From the NCBI GenBank assembly GCA_002479785.1, contig DLPD01000018.1:103260-167259 (forward strand): 64,000 nucleotides of DNA. The letters run 5' to 3'. This stretch comes from Cytophagaceae bacterium UBA7467. GTDB taxonomy: Bacteria; Bacteroidota; Bacteroidia; Cytophagales; Spirosomataceae. How positions within the stretch are numbered: the stretch's first letter is position 1; every line of letters starts with the position of its first letter. The notes under the pieces were generated by a model that ran no database searches, was not told the origin of the DNA, and saw only the letters and a list, made by a program, of their open reading frames with translations. Shown piece after piece: positions 1 to 7,962 of this stretch. The position numbers were made by a program, and so were the translations under genes.

Positions 1-70
1 GTCATCGCTTCGCGATTCAGTCACGACTGCGTCGTTTAGTCGCCACTTCGTAGCTTAGTCATTGCTTGCT
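1..70. repeat. Hairpin-linker array, TTAGTC-oriented arm (cut by window edge)
   Basis: Consecutive short palindromes are separated by the linker TTAGTC (once TCAGTC). The stems are ATCGC/GCGAT with loop TTC, ACGAC/GTCGT with loop TGC, and an imperfect GCCAC/GTAGC, followed by a decayed fourth unit near 60-70. The unit length is 19 bp. The array continues to the left of the window, so the gene it abuts on that side is not visible. It is the mirror arm of the array at 122-292, with the secA-side terminator between them. Confidence 0.85.
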
Positions 71-110
71 ATAAAACAAAAAGTCCGAAAAGATTGATTT
101 CTCTCCGGAC
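71..110 (-). terminator. Rho-independent terminator downstream of secA
   Basis: On the minus strand GTCCG (106-110) pairs with CGGAC (83-87). Six further pairs, including G-T wobbles, extend the stem to 11 bp around a 6-nt loop. The stem is followed by TTTTTGTTTTAT (82-71). It lies about 180 bp beyond the secA stop, so the whole 122-292 hairpin array would be transcribed as the secA 3' UTR. Confidence 0.75.
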
Positions 111-121
111 ACTTTAACAGA

Positions 122-292
122 GGCGCTTTTCGCCGACTAAATCGCGAAGCGATGACTAAACGACAAAGTCGTGACTAAGTCCGCAGGACGACTAAGCCAC
201 GAAGTGGCGACTAAACGACGTAGTCGTGACTAAGGCGCTTCGCGCCGACTAGCTTAGTCGCGCCGTTTTGCGCGCAGCGCAAAAGCGCACTA
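122..292. repeat. Hairpin-linker array, GACTAA-oriented arm
   Basis: GACTAA linkers lie at 135-140, 154-159, 173-178, 190-195, 209-214 and 228-233. Between them are self-complementary blocks with different stems: ATCGC-GAA-GCGAT (141-153), ACGAC-AAA-GTCGT (160-172), GTCC-GCA-GGAC (179-189), GCCAC-GAA-GTGGC (196-208), ACGAC-GTA-GTCGT (215-227) and GGCGC-TTC-GCGCC (234-246). At 247-259 the linker meets its own complement (GACTA-gc-TTAGTC). A longer GC-rich palindrome then runs to 290, where a last linker-like CACTAA supplies the secA stop codon (290-292, read on the minus strand). Confidence 0.9.
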
Positions 293-3200
293 AGCGATCA
301 CCACCGCTCTACCACTCTCCACATCCTGTTCCACCGTCTTGTACTTCACATCTTCTTTGATGCTACCGTCAGCGTATTGAACCGTCACGCGTTGGTTGCG
401 GTCTGCGATTTTGATGGCTTGGCGAGGTGCCGCGCGTTCTACTGAAGGAGTAGAAGGATCGTGGTATTCCTCTTGTGCACCAGCAAGGCCACCTAATAAG
501 GAAGAAATGGCATCGTCCTTGCTCATTTGCAATTTAGGTGCTTTCTCTTTCGGTGCTTTAGCAGCGGATTGATTCGTTTGTTGAACGGATGGGATTTCAG
601 CCTTGATCACAAAACTGATGGTATCCATGTTCACGCGGGAAACGAAACGCTGGAACAAGTTCACAGACTCGAATTTGTAGATCAATAGAGGATCCTTTTG
701 TTCGAATACCGCATTTTGAACCGATTGTTTTAAATCATCCATCTCGCGTAAATGCTCTTTCCACTCTTGGTCGATCAGCGATAAGGTGATGAATTTCTCC
801 ATCTCTTTCACGACCTCTTTGCCTTGAGATTGGATCGTTTTGTCTGCATCTACGACGATTCCAGTGGTCATGTGGCCATTGCTAATCGGCACTTGAATGC
901 CTGAGTAGCCATGTTGTTTCGCTTCTTGAGCCACCTGAATGACTTGAGAGGCGATGACCTCGTTTTTCGCTTTGTAATGTTGCTCTGCCGCAAGGAATAA
1001 TTGTTCTGTTCTTTGGTCATTATTCAATTTGTTGAACGCTGACGCATCGAATGGCGGCTCCATTCCTAATAATTCGATCGTTTTCAATTCGAAATCATCG
1101 TAGTTCGTATACTGCGTCGCGATGTCGCGGCACACGTCGAACAAGATATTGATGATATCCAGTGATAGACGCTCGCCTAAAAGGGCGTTTTGACGGCGTT
1201 TGTAGATGGCGTTACGTTGGTAATTCATCACGTCATCGTATTCTAATAGACGTTTACGGATGCCAAAGTTATTCTCTTCTACTTTTTTCTGCGCTCGTTC
1301 GATTGACGAGGTAATCATCGAGTGTTGGATCACTTCGCCTTCTTCCATTCCCAGACGGTCCATCACTTTCGCGATACGGTCTGATCCGAAAAGACGCATC
1401 AAGTTATCTTCTAATGAAACGAAGAATTGAGACGAACCCACATCCCCTTGACGACCGGCACGACCACGCAATTGGCGATCGACGCGACGTGATTCGTGGC
1501 GTTCCGTACCGATGATCGCTAGACCACCCGCCGCCTTCGACTCTGGGCTTAATTTAATGTCGGTACCACGACCCGCCATGTTCGTAGCGATGGTTACCTT
1601 ACCTGATTGACCCGCCTCTGCGACGATTTCCGCCTCACGTGCGTGTTGTTTGGCATTAAGTACATTGTGTTGAATCTTGCGAATCGTTAACAAGCGGCTC
1701 AATAATTCCGAGTTCTCCACCGAAGTCGTACCTACTAGGACTGGACGTCCGCTCGCCACTAATTCTTGGATCTCCTCTGCCACCGCATTATACTTCTCAC
1801 GCACCGTGCGGTACACTTTGTCTTCATGATCCTTACGTTGAATCACGCGGTTCGTCGGAATAGAAACGACATCTAATTTATAAATGGTCCAAAACTCGCC
1901 CGCTTCCGTCTCCGCCGTTCCTGTCATACCCCCTAATTTGTGGTACATACGGAAGTAGTTTTGGAGGGTTATGGTCGCATAAGTTTGGGACGCATCTTCT
2001 ACATTTACGCCTTCCTTCGCCTCTATGGCCTGGTGCAATCCATCTGAATAACGACGGCCTTCCATCACACGACCTGTTTGCTCATCCACGATCTTCACCT
2101 TGCCATCCACGATGATGTATTCCGTGTCCTTTTCGAATAAGGTATAGGCTTTCAATAACTGGCTCACCGTGTGAATACGGGACGCTTTCTCATTATATTC
2201 TTGGATCAATTGCTCTTTCGCGGCTAAACGATCAGCATCAGAAAGATCTTTGTTTTGCTCGATGCGGTTTAAGTCGATCGAAAGATCCGGAAGTACGAAG
2301 AAGTTCGGATTCTCGGTGTTTCCGCTCATGAATTCCAACCCTTTCTCGGTCATCTCCACCTGGTTGTTCTTCTCTTCGATCGTGAACAATAAAGGCGCTA
2401 CTGCCTCAGGCATTAACTTTTGGTTGTCTGCTAGGTAGGTACTTTCTGTCTCGTTCATTAATTGTTTCATTCCGTTTTCGGAAAGGAACTTGATCAATGG
2501 TTTCGACTTAGGTAATCCCTTGTAGGCACGGTAAAGGGCTAAACCACCCTCTTTTCTGTCACCAGCAGCGATTAATTTCTTCGCTTCCACTAAGAAGTTC
2601 TGAACGATCTGCTTCTGCGCTTCGACTAATTTGTGAATACGCGGTTGGAACGTTTCAAACTCTTGTTCGTCACCTCTAGGGACTGGTCCTGAGATAATCA
2701 AAGGCGTTCTCGCATCATCAATTAACACAGAATCGACCTCGTCGACCATGGCAAAATGATGTGGTCTTTGAACTTGATCCTCTAGACTACGCGCCATGTT
2801 ATCGCGCAAGTAATCAAAGCCAAATTCGTTATTCGTACCATAGGTAATGTCAGCCATATAAGCGGCACGACGCTCTTCCGTATTCGGTTCGTGCTTATCG
2901 ATACAATCCACTTTTAACCCGTGGAACTCAAATAAGGGGGCGTTCCACTCCGAGTCACGTTTCGCTAAGTAATCATTCACCGTCACTAAGTGAACCCCGC
3001 GACCTGCTAAGGCATTTAAATACGTAGGGAGGGTAGAAACGAGTGTTTTTCCTTCACCCGTACCCATTTCAGAAATCTTTCCTTGGTGCAATACGATACC
3101 CCCGATTAGCTGCACATCATAGTGTACCATATCCCAGGTAATCTCATTTCCAGCAGCTAACCATTGATTTTTCCAAATCGCTTTCTCTCCCTCAATCACC

Positions 3201-3643
3201 ACATTCTTCTTCTTAGATGCGATGAATTTATCTTCTACTGTAGCAGCAACCACTAATTGCTTGTTTTCCGTGAATCGACGCGCTGTTTCTTTCACCACGG
3301 CGAATGCTTCGGGTAAAATTTCCATTAATACCACTTCTAGTTGCGCATTACGCTCTAGTTGAAGGGCATCGATTTGTTGGAAAAAACGGTCTTTCGCATC
3401 CACATCCTCTGTTTCTTCTGCAGAGGTATGTAGGGAAGTGATTTGATGATCTATATCGGATAAAAAAGCCGCAATGCGCGATTTGAATTCCGCTGTTTTA
3501 CCACGCAATTCGTCATCGGACAAGCTCGCTAATTTAGCATATTCATTTTTTATATTCTCAACGATAGGCATCAACGCTTTAATGTCGCGCTCTGATTTCG
3601 TGCCAAAAATTTTCGTTACCGTTTTACTGATGAATGAAATCAT
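290..3643 (-). CDS. secA: Preprotein translocase ATPase SecA
   Basis: SecA is the motor ATPase that pushes unfolded preproteins through SecYEG. The 1117 residues match the long Bacteroidota form. Walker A (GTGEGKT) is at about 194-200 and the DEVD box at 301-304. The preprotein cross-linking, helical scaffold and second motor domains follow, including the QLRGRAGRQGD motif. Oddity: the C terminus ends in GRAVVIA and has none of the clustered cysteines of the usual SecB/zinc-binding tail. The stop codon TAG lies inside the last linker of the flanking hairpin array. The start at 3643 (MISFISK) fits the family. A candidate promoter box is about 115 bp upstream, leaving a long leader. Confidence 0.97.
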   Translation of the reverse strand: MISFISKTVTKIFGTKSERDIKALMPIVENIKNEYAKLASLSDDELRGKTAEFKSRIAAFLSDIDHQITSLHTSAEETEDVDAKDRFFQQIDALQLERNAQLEVVLMEILPEAFAVVKETARRFTENKQLVVAATVEDKFIASKKKNVVIEGEKAIWKNQWLAAGNEITWDMVHYDVQLIGGIVLHQGKISEMGTGEGKTLVSTLPTYLNALAGRGVHLVTVNDYLAKRDSEWNAPLFEFHGLKVDCIDKHEPNTEERRAAYMADITYGTNNEFGFDYLRDNMARSLEDQVQRPHHFAMVDEVDSVLIDDARTPLIISGPVPRGDEQEFETFQPRIHKLVEAQKQIVQNFLVEAKKLIAAGDRKEGGLALYRAYKGLPKSKPLIKFLSENGMKQLMNETESTYLADNQKLMPEAVAPLLFTIEEKNNQVEMTEKGLEFMSGNTENPNFFVLPDLSIDLNRIEQNKDLSDADRLAAKEQLIQEYNEKASRIHTVSQLLKAYTLFEKDTEYIIVDGKVKIVDEQTGRVMEGRRYSDGLHQAIEAKEGVNVEDASQTYATITLQNYFRMYHKLGGMTGTAETEAGEFWTIYKLDVVSIPTNRVIQRKDHEDKVYRTVREKYNAVAEEIQELVASGRPVLVGTTSVENSELLSRLLTIRKIQHNVLNAKQHAREAEIVAEAGQSGKVTIATNMAGRGTDIKLSPESKAAGGLAIIGTERHESRRVDRQLRGRAGRQGDVGSSQFFVSLEDNLMRLFGSDRIAKVMDRLGMEEGEVIQHSMITSSIERAQKKVEENNFGIRKRLLEYDDVMNYQRNAIYKRRQNALLGERLSLDIINILFDVCRDIATQYTNYDDFELKTIELLGMEPPFDASAFNKLNNDQRTEQLFLAAEQHYKAKNEVIASQVIQVAQEAKQHGYSGIQVPISNGHMTTGIVVDADKTIQSQGKEVVKEMEKFITLSLIDQEWKEHLREMDDLKQSVQNAVFEQKDPLLIYKFESVNLFQRFVSRVNMDTISFVIKAEIPSVQQTNQSAAKAPKEKAPKLQMSKDDAISSLLGGLAGAQEEYHDPSTPSVERAAPRQAIKIADRNQRVTVQYADGSIKEDVKYKTVEQDVESGRAVVIA

Positions 3644-3758
3644 TATAATATTCTGTGCTTGTTAGGCGTTTGGAAAAATGAAAAGGCAATTTACCAATTT
3701 GAATTTTTATCCTTACTATAATCGATAAATTAATCCGAAAAAAATGTAAGAATCCAAT

Positions 3759-3766
3759 CAAAATTA
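3759..3766 (-). promoter_or_regulatory. Candidate secA promoter -7 box (TAATTTTG)
   Basis: On the minus strand this reads TAATTTTG, matching the Bacteroidota TAnnTTTG box. It would give a 5' UTR of about 110 nt before the secA ATG at 3643. No other match lies between the two divergent genes on this strand. Position and motif only; the spacing to a -33 element was not convincing. Confidence 0.4.
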
Positions 3767-3796
3767 GTTGATTTGTAAATTAATGTTCTTAACAAA

Positions 3797-4282
3797 ATGT
3801 CTAACGTTCCAGTTCCACCGCGCAGAGCTCCCCGCAAGAAATTAAAAATGCCCCTTTTTGGTGGGATGGGTGGTGGCGCATCCGCTGGGGAATCCGCGAA
3901 TCGGGACGATTTTTTTGGCAAAAACTTTGGTTCTATTCTCATCGCGATGACGGGAATGGCCTTTGCGGCGCAAATCTTCTTGCCTAACATTTGGGCAGAA
4001 AAAGTGTACAACGAAGCGGACGAAATCACTGAAATGGCTTGGGACGGAACAATTCGCAAGAAATACACGGATGCAAAACATAAAAGTGAGATACATTATT
4101 ACTTGGTCATCAAAGGGGAAAAAGGCAAAAAGCAAATCGTGGACTTAGTCGAGGCTGATCCCGTATTCTTCGATCAAATCGCCGTTCCCCAACGGGTAAA
4201 GAAAGCGGCAAATTCACTGGATGTCCGCGTGCAACGGTTTACGAAGCCAGACACCACTCTACGAATTAAATTTATCGAATAA
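3797..4282 (+). CDS. Hypothetical membrane-anchored protein
   Basis: 161 residues that I do not recognise. A basic, proline-rich N terminus (PVPPRRAPRKK) and a Gly-rich stretch (about 22-28) precede one hydrophobic segment (about 46-66). A hydrophilic C-terminal domain of about 95 residues follows and contains a DLVEADPVFFDQIAVP segment. This predicts a single-pass inner-membrane protein, but the topology is uncertain. It is divergent from secA and is followed after 1 bp by the DUF1800 gene, so it is probably the first gene of that transcript. The start at 3797 is the first in-frame ATG after the intergenic A/T-rich region. No function is proposed. Confidence 0.7.
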   Translation: MSNVPVPPRRAPRKKLKMPLFGGMGGGASAGESANRDDFFGKNFGSILIAMTGMAFAAQIFLPNIWAEKVYNEADEITEMAWDGTIRKKYTDAKHKSEIHYYLVIKGEKGKKQIVDLVEADPVFFDQIAVPQRVKKAANSLDVRVQRFTKPDTTLRIKFIE

Positions 4283-4283
4283 G

Positions 4284-5654
4284 ATGCCAGTTTGGAACGC
4301 AAATAATGTAGGTCATTTACTGAACAGAACACTCTTTGGGTATTCGAAGAGTGATTTGTCTCTTGCACAAGGATACGGTACCTTCTCCGATTTAGTGGAT
4401 TTAGCCCTTTTAAAGGATAATCCAGCACCTTCAGCACCCAATACTTGGGTCAATACGGTCCCTGCGGCCTCTCAAACCACTTCAGGAGAGACAGGAACGT
4501 GGTACCGTGAATTCAATTATTGGTGGTTCAATTTGATGCACAAAGAGAGGTTGAATATGCGAGAGAAAATGGTCCTCTTTTTGCATAATCACTTTGCAAA
4601 TGAGCGCGACAAGGTGGTATATCCCCAAAACATGTACGCTCAAAATGCCTTGTTCAGAAAATATGCTTTTGGGAACTTTAAGCAATTAGTCAAAGAGATC
4701 TCGATCGATCCTGCAATGCTCATTTACTTGGATGGGAATAATTCCCGTGGTTCAGCGCCTAATGAAAATTACGCCAGAGAGCTTCTTGAGTTATTCACCA
4801 TGGGCATCGGTAATTATACGGAGACAGATATCAAACAGGCCGCTAAAGTATTGTCTGGATGGCAAGTAAGTGGCTTAAAGGCAAATTTTGTGGCTAGCCG
4901 ATGGTATACAGAAACATCGGTCACTGTTTTAGGTAAGACAGCTAAATTCGACGTCAATTCTTTAATTGATCATATTTTTGATCAAAAAGCCACGGCGGAA
5001 TTCATCTGTCGAAAACTCTACAAAGAATTCGTCTATTACAAACCAAACGAGGCTTTTATTCAACAGATGGCCACCGTTTTACGTTCAAATAATTACGAAA
5101 TAAAACCGCTGCTAAAGTTCTTATTTACCTCTGAGGAATTCTACACCCCTGGTTATATGGGAAGTAAAATTAAGAGCCCGACGGAATTGATGATAGGCGC
5201 CACTAAGCTGCTCGAACTACCTGCACCAGATTACATTAATATGTATGAGATGTCCAAAGTACTCCAAATGCAGTTATTCCAGCCACCTGATGTGGCTGGT
5301 TGGCCGGGACAGCGGGAATGGATTTCCACTACAACCTATTCTTACCGCGGAGGATTTACGGATTCTTTGATTACAGGAAAGCGATACAATGGTGTAGCAG
5401 TTACGGGTAAACTAGTTCCTGTGACTTACGCTCAATCCTTTACTAACTCAGAAAAGGCCGTGGAATTTGTAGACGATGTCTGTCAATTATTTTTGGCTTT
5501 TCCGCCTACCGCTAAAAAGAAGGCATTTTTGTTAGAAACGCTACTTGCAGGTACAATCGTTAAAAATTACTCCACCTATTCACCTGGTGTGCAAGTTAAT
5601 TTGCAGCAGTTTTTCAAAGCAGTGATGCGATTACCTGAATTTCAACTCTGTTAA
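4284..5654 (+). CDS. DUF1800 family protein
   Basis: 456 residues. The pattern NRTLFGYSK, NHFANERDKV, NYARELLELFTMG, PTELMIGATKLL and PPDVAGWPGQREW is that of DUF1800, a family almost always encoded next to DUF1501, as here. An upstream in-frame ATG at 4221 would overlap the previous gene by 62 bp. I prefer 4284 (MPVWNANNVGHLLNRT), one base after the preceding stop, which begins just before the conserved N-terminal motif. No signal peptide is visible. The biochemical role is unknown; the partner DUF1501 protein is predicted to be exported. Confidence 0.9.
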   Translation: MPVWNANNVGHLLNRTLFGYSKSDLSLAQGYGTFSDLVDLALLKDNPAPSAPNTWVNTVPAASQTTSGETGTWYREFNYWWFNLMHKERLNMREKMVLFLHNHFANERDKVVYPQNMYAQNALFRKYAFGNFKQLVKEISIDPAMLIYLDGNNSRGSAPNENYARELLELFTMGIGNYTETDIKQAAKVLSGWQVSGLKANFVASRWYTETSVTVLGKTAKFDVNSLIDHIFDQKATAEFICRKLYKEFVYYKPNEAFIQQMATVLRSNNYEIKPLLKFLFTSEEFYTPGYMGSKIKSPTELMIGATKLLELPAPDYINMYEMSKVLQMQLFQPPDVAGWPGQREWISTTTYSYRGGFTDSLITGKRYNGVAVTGKLVPVTYAQSFTNSEKAVEFVDDVCQLFLAFPPTAKKKAFLLETLLAGTIVKNYSTYSPGVQVNLQQFFKAVMRLPEFQLC

Positions 5655-5656
5655 AA

Positions 5657-7195
5657 ATGAAGAAGGAACTGACTCGGTCTGAATTTTTACGGCACATGGC
5701 GCTTCTCTCTGGGGGCGTGGGATTAGGGATCGCAGGTATTCCGGGCCAAGCCTATGCACAATTGCCTGCTGGATTAATGGCCTCTGTTCCAGAGGGGAAT
5801 GTTTTAGTCATTATTCAACTAGCCGGAGGTAATGATGGATTAAATACGGTGATTCCAGCAGAGGATGATACGTATTTTGCCAAAAGACCGGACATCGCCA
5901 TCAAAAAAGCGGATGCCTTAGCCCTTAAAAAGGGGATGTATTTGCATCCCTCGATGACGGGTATCAAATCGTTGTATGATCAGGGTAATGTCGCCATCGT
6001 CCAAAATGTAGGCTATGCTAACCCTAATCGATCCCACTTTCGCGCAACTGACATTTGGAATACAGGATCAGACGCTAATGTCGTTTGGGAGGAAGGTTGG
6101 GCTGCTCGTTATTTGGCAGAAAAATTCCCCTCCTATCCCATTACCATGCCATCACAACCGATGGCTATCCAATTAGGCTCCGTGGAATCCCTCTTATTTC
6201 AGTCGGATATAGGTAGGTATGGCACTGTTTTTGAAGACCCTAATCTCTTCTATCAACTCGTCTCTGGTACCTTAACGGATGATGAAATTCCGCCTGCTAC
6301 GCTAGCCGGTGATGAATTAGCCTTTTTAAAGCAAGTTTCAAGTGCCTCAATTCAATATTCTACCGTTATTAGGGACAGAGCCCTGAAGGGCGCTAATTCA
6401 GTCACCTATCCGGCCACTAACCTCGCTAAACAATTAGGTATTGTGGCGAAATTAATCTCTGGAGGACTAGAAACGCCCGTTTATTTATGCACCATCGGTG
6501 GATTCGACACGCATGCTAATCAATTGAATCAACATGCAAATCTGTGGAAACAGATTTCTGATGCGGTAACGGCTTTTCAAAAAGATTTAAAAGCGCAGCA
6601 AAAAGCAGACCAAGTTACGCTGATGACCTTCTCTGAATTTGGACGCCGGGTAAATCAAAACGGAACCACTGGTACCGACCACGGAACAGCTGCTCCCCTG
6701 TTTGTTATCGGGAATACGGTGCGCGGAGGCTTAATAGGGGACAATCCCAATTTACTAAATTTGGATTCTAACGGTGATCTGAAACCTAATTTCGATTACA
6801 GGCAAGTCTATTCTACTGTGTTATCAGATCATTTAGGCTTATCCACCTCGAGCACTGCTGGGATATTTAAAAAGTCGTTTGATCGATTACCTATCTTCCT
6901 GAATTCACCATTGATTGCTGAGGCCGGTGTTAAAGTGACCTTGCTTGATCCAGCACCTAATCCGGCTTCTGGTCAGGTTCGCATTCAATTTGCGGCATTC
7001 GAATCTATGCGCATAGAACTGGCGCTGTTCGATATGCAAGGTCAAAAATTAGGCATGATTTTCTCCGGCGATGTATTGAGTGGAACCTATACCTATCCGA
7101 CGGATATTTCGGCTTTCTCAGCAGGTACCTATCTGGTTAGTTTAGCATCTTCTACTGGGTCAAGAATTACCAAGCGATTAATCATAGTAAATTAG
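5657..7195 (+). CDS. DUF1501 family protein with T9SS type A sorting domain
   Basis: 512 residues. The N-terminal signal (about 1-35, ending QAYAQ) resembles a Tat signal but has only single arginines (TRSEFLR), so Sec export is also possible. The DUF1501 core (sulfatase-like fold) shows QLAGGNDGLNTVIP, GGFDTHANQ, EFGRRVNQN and TDHGTAAP. From about residue 435 a T9SS type A C-terminal domain begins (LDPAPNPASG ... LALFDMQGQKL ... GTYLVSL ... KRLIIVN), which targets proteins across the outer membrane for cell-surface attachment or release. It starts 2 bp after the DUF1800 stop and is probably co-transcribed with it. Confidence 0.92.
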   Translation: MKKELTRSEFLRHMALLSGGVGLGIAGIPGQAYAQLPAGLMASVPEGNVLVIIQLAGGNDGLNTVIPAEDDTYFAKRPDIAIKKADALALKKGMYLHPSMTGIKSLYDQGNVAIVQNVGYANPNRSHFRATDIWNTGSDANVVWEEGWAARYLAEKFPSYPITMPSQPMAIQLGSVESLLFQSDIGRYGTVFEDPNLFYQLVSGTLTDDEIPPATLAGDELAFLKQVSSASIQYSTVIRDRALKGANSVTYPATNLAKQLGIVAKLISGGLETPVYLCTIGGFDTHANQLNQHANLWKQISDAVTAFQKDLKAQQKADQVTLMTFSEFGRRVNQNGTTGTDHGTAAPLFVIGNTVRGGLIGDNPNLLNLDSNGDLKPNFDYRQVYSTVLSDHLGLSTSSTAGIFKKSFDRLPIFLNSPLIAEAGVKVTLLDPAPNPASGQVRIQFAAFESMRIELALFDMQGQKLGMIFSGDVLSGTYTYPTDISAFSAGTYLVSLASSTGSRITKRLIIVN

Positions 7196-7206
7196 ATACA
7201 GATGCT

Positions 7207-7214
7207 TATCTTTG
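7207..7214 (+). promoter_or_regulatory. Promoter -7 box TATCTTTG
   Basis: Perfect TAnnTTTG box ending 7 bp before the ATG at 7222. A start point at the usual distance would make the mRNA leaderless or nearly so. Confidence 0.6.
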
Positions 7215-7221
7215 TAGATTG

Positions 7222-7914
7222 ATGAAAAAGAACTTCTCCATATTGCTACTATTGATGTTGTTTAGCTTGTCCGTAAGCGCACAACGTTGGTCCTACGGTG
7301 CCGGTTTAGGAGGCTCTCTCTATCACGGAACATGGGCTAATTGGCATACCTTACCTAACAACAAGGAAATTGCGATGACGCGACCTGCCTTGAATCTTCA
7401 GGTGCGTTATCAAAATAGCCCCACTTTTGCCTACCGTCTTCAAGCTGTCATGACCGATCTTCGCGGTGGGACCGGAAACCGCGTTTCTCCGGTAACAGTG
7501 GCGCTTCCGGTAACTAATTTTGCGACTTCCATTTTCGGATTAGATGCTTTAGTGGAATATAATTTCTTGAATTATCAAAACTCGGTTAGACGTGTAAACA
7601 ACTGGACTCCATATTTCTATGCGGGTGTTTCTACCGTTTTTGCTAAAGTAGCCGGCACCCAAGATGGGGTAGGTTTCAAGACGAATACGAAACTGAATTA
7701 TGCCATACCTTTCGGGGTAGGGGTAAAATACCAACTGTCACCTAGCTGGGGCATCCAGTTTGACCTAGGGGCGCGAAAGACCTTCACGGATGCGCTGGAT
7801 AGACCTTTGTCTGACGGGGAAGCGCCGTTCAATCTTTCGAAAGGAGATCAGTTTTTGAACTCCTCTTTGACCGTTACCTACACGATTCAATCCGTTTTTT
7901 GTCCCACCTATTAA
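7222..7914 (+). CDS. Outer-membrane beta-barrel protein (DUF6089-like)
   Basis: About 230 residues with a signal peptide (MKKNFSILLLLMLFSLSVSA). Alternating aromatic and hydrophobic strands follow, e.g. SYGAGLGGSLYHG, YRLQAVMTDLRGG and NWTPYFYAGVSTVFAKV. The end carries the strand-turn pattern of an eight- or ten-strand barrel. The family sits directly upstream of uppS-bamA in many Bacteroidota, as here. I choose the ATG at 7222 over the in-frame TTG at 7219. A role in envelope maintenance is inferred from context only. Confidence 0.8.
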   Translation: MKKNFSILLLLMLFSLSVSAQRWSYGAGLGGSLYHGTWANWHTLPNNKEIAMTRPALNLQVRYQNSPTFAYRLQAVMTDLRGGTGNRVSPVTVALPVTNFATSIFGLDALVEYNFLNYQNSVRRVNNWTPYFYAGVSTVFAKVAGTQDGVGFKTNTKLNYAIPFGVGVKYQLSPSWGIQFDLGARKTFTDALDRPLSDGEAPFNLSKGDQFLNSSLTVTYTIQSVFCPTY

Positions 7915-7947
7915 CAAGTTTTAATTGGATAGGGTGGCCATAATGAC

Positions 7948-7955
7948 TACATTTG
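7948..7955 (+). promoter_or_regulatory. Promoter -7 box TACATTTG for uppS
   Basis: TAnnTTTG match with a TTG at 7925-7927, 20 nt upstream, as a possible -33 element. It ends 7 bp before the TTG start of uppS, so transcription would begin at or next to the start codon. Confidence 0.6.
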
Positions 7956-7962
7956 CCCCTTA

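Noticed and set aside
122..292. CRISPR array
   Set aside because: The constant part is only 6 bp and the variable parts are palindromic; no cas genes are nearby.
4221..4283. Upstream start for the DUF1800 gene
   Set aside because: It would overlap the preceding gene by 62 bp and adds residues without family support; the ATG at 4284 fits better.
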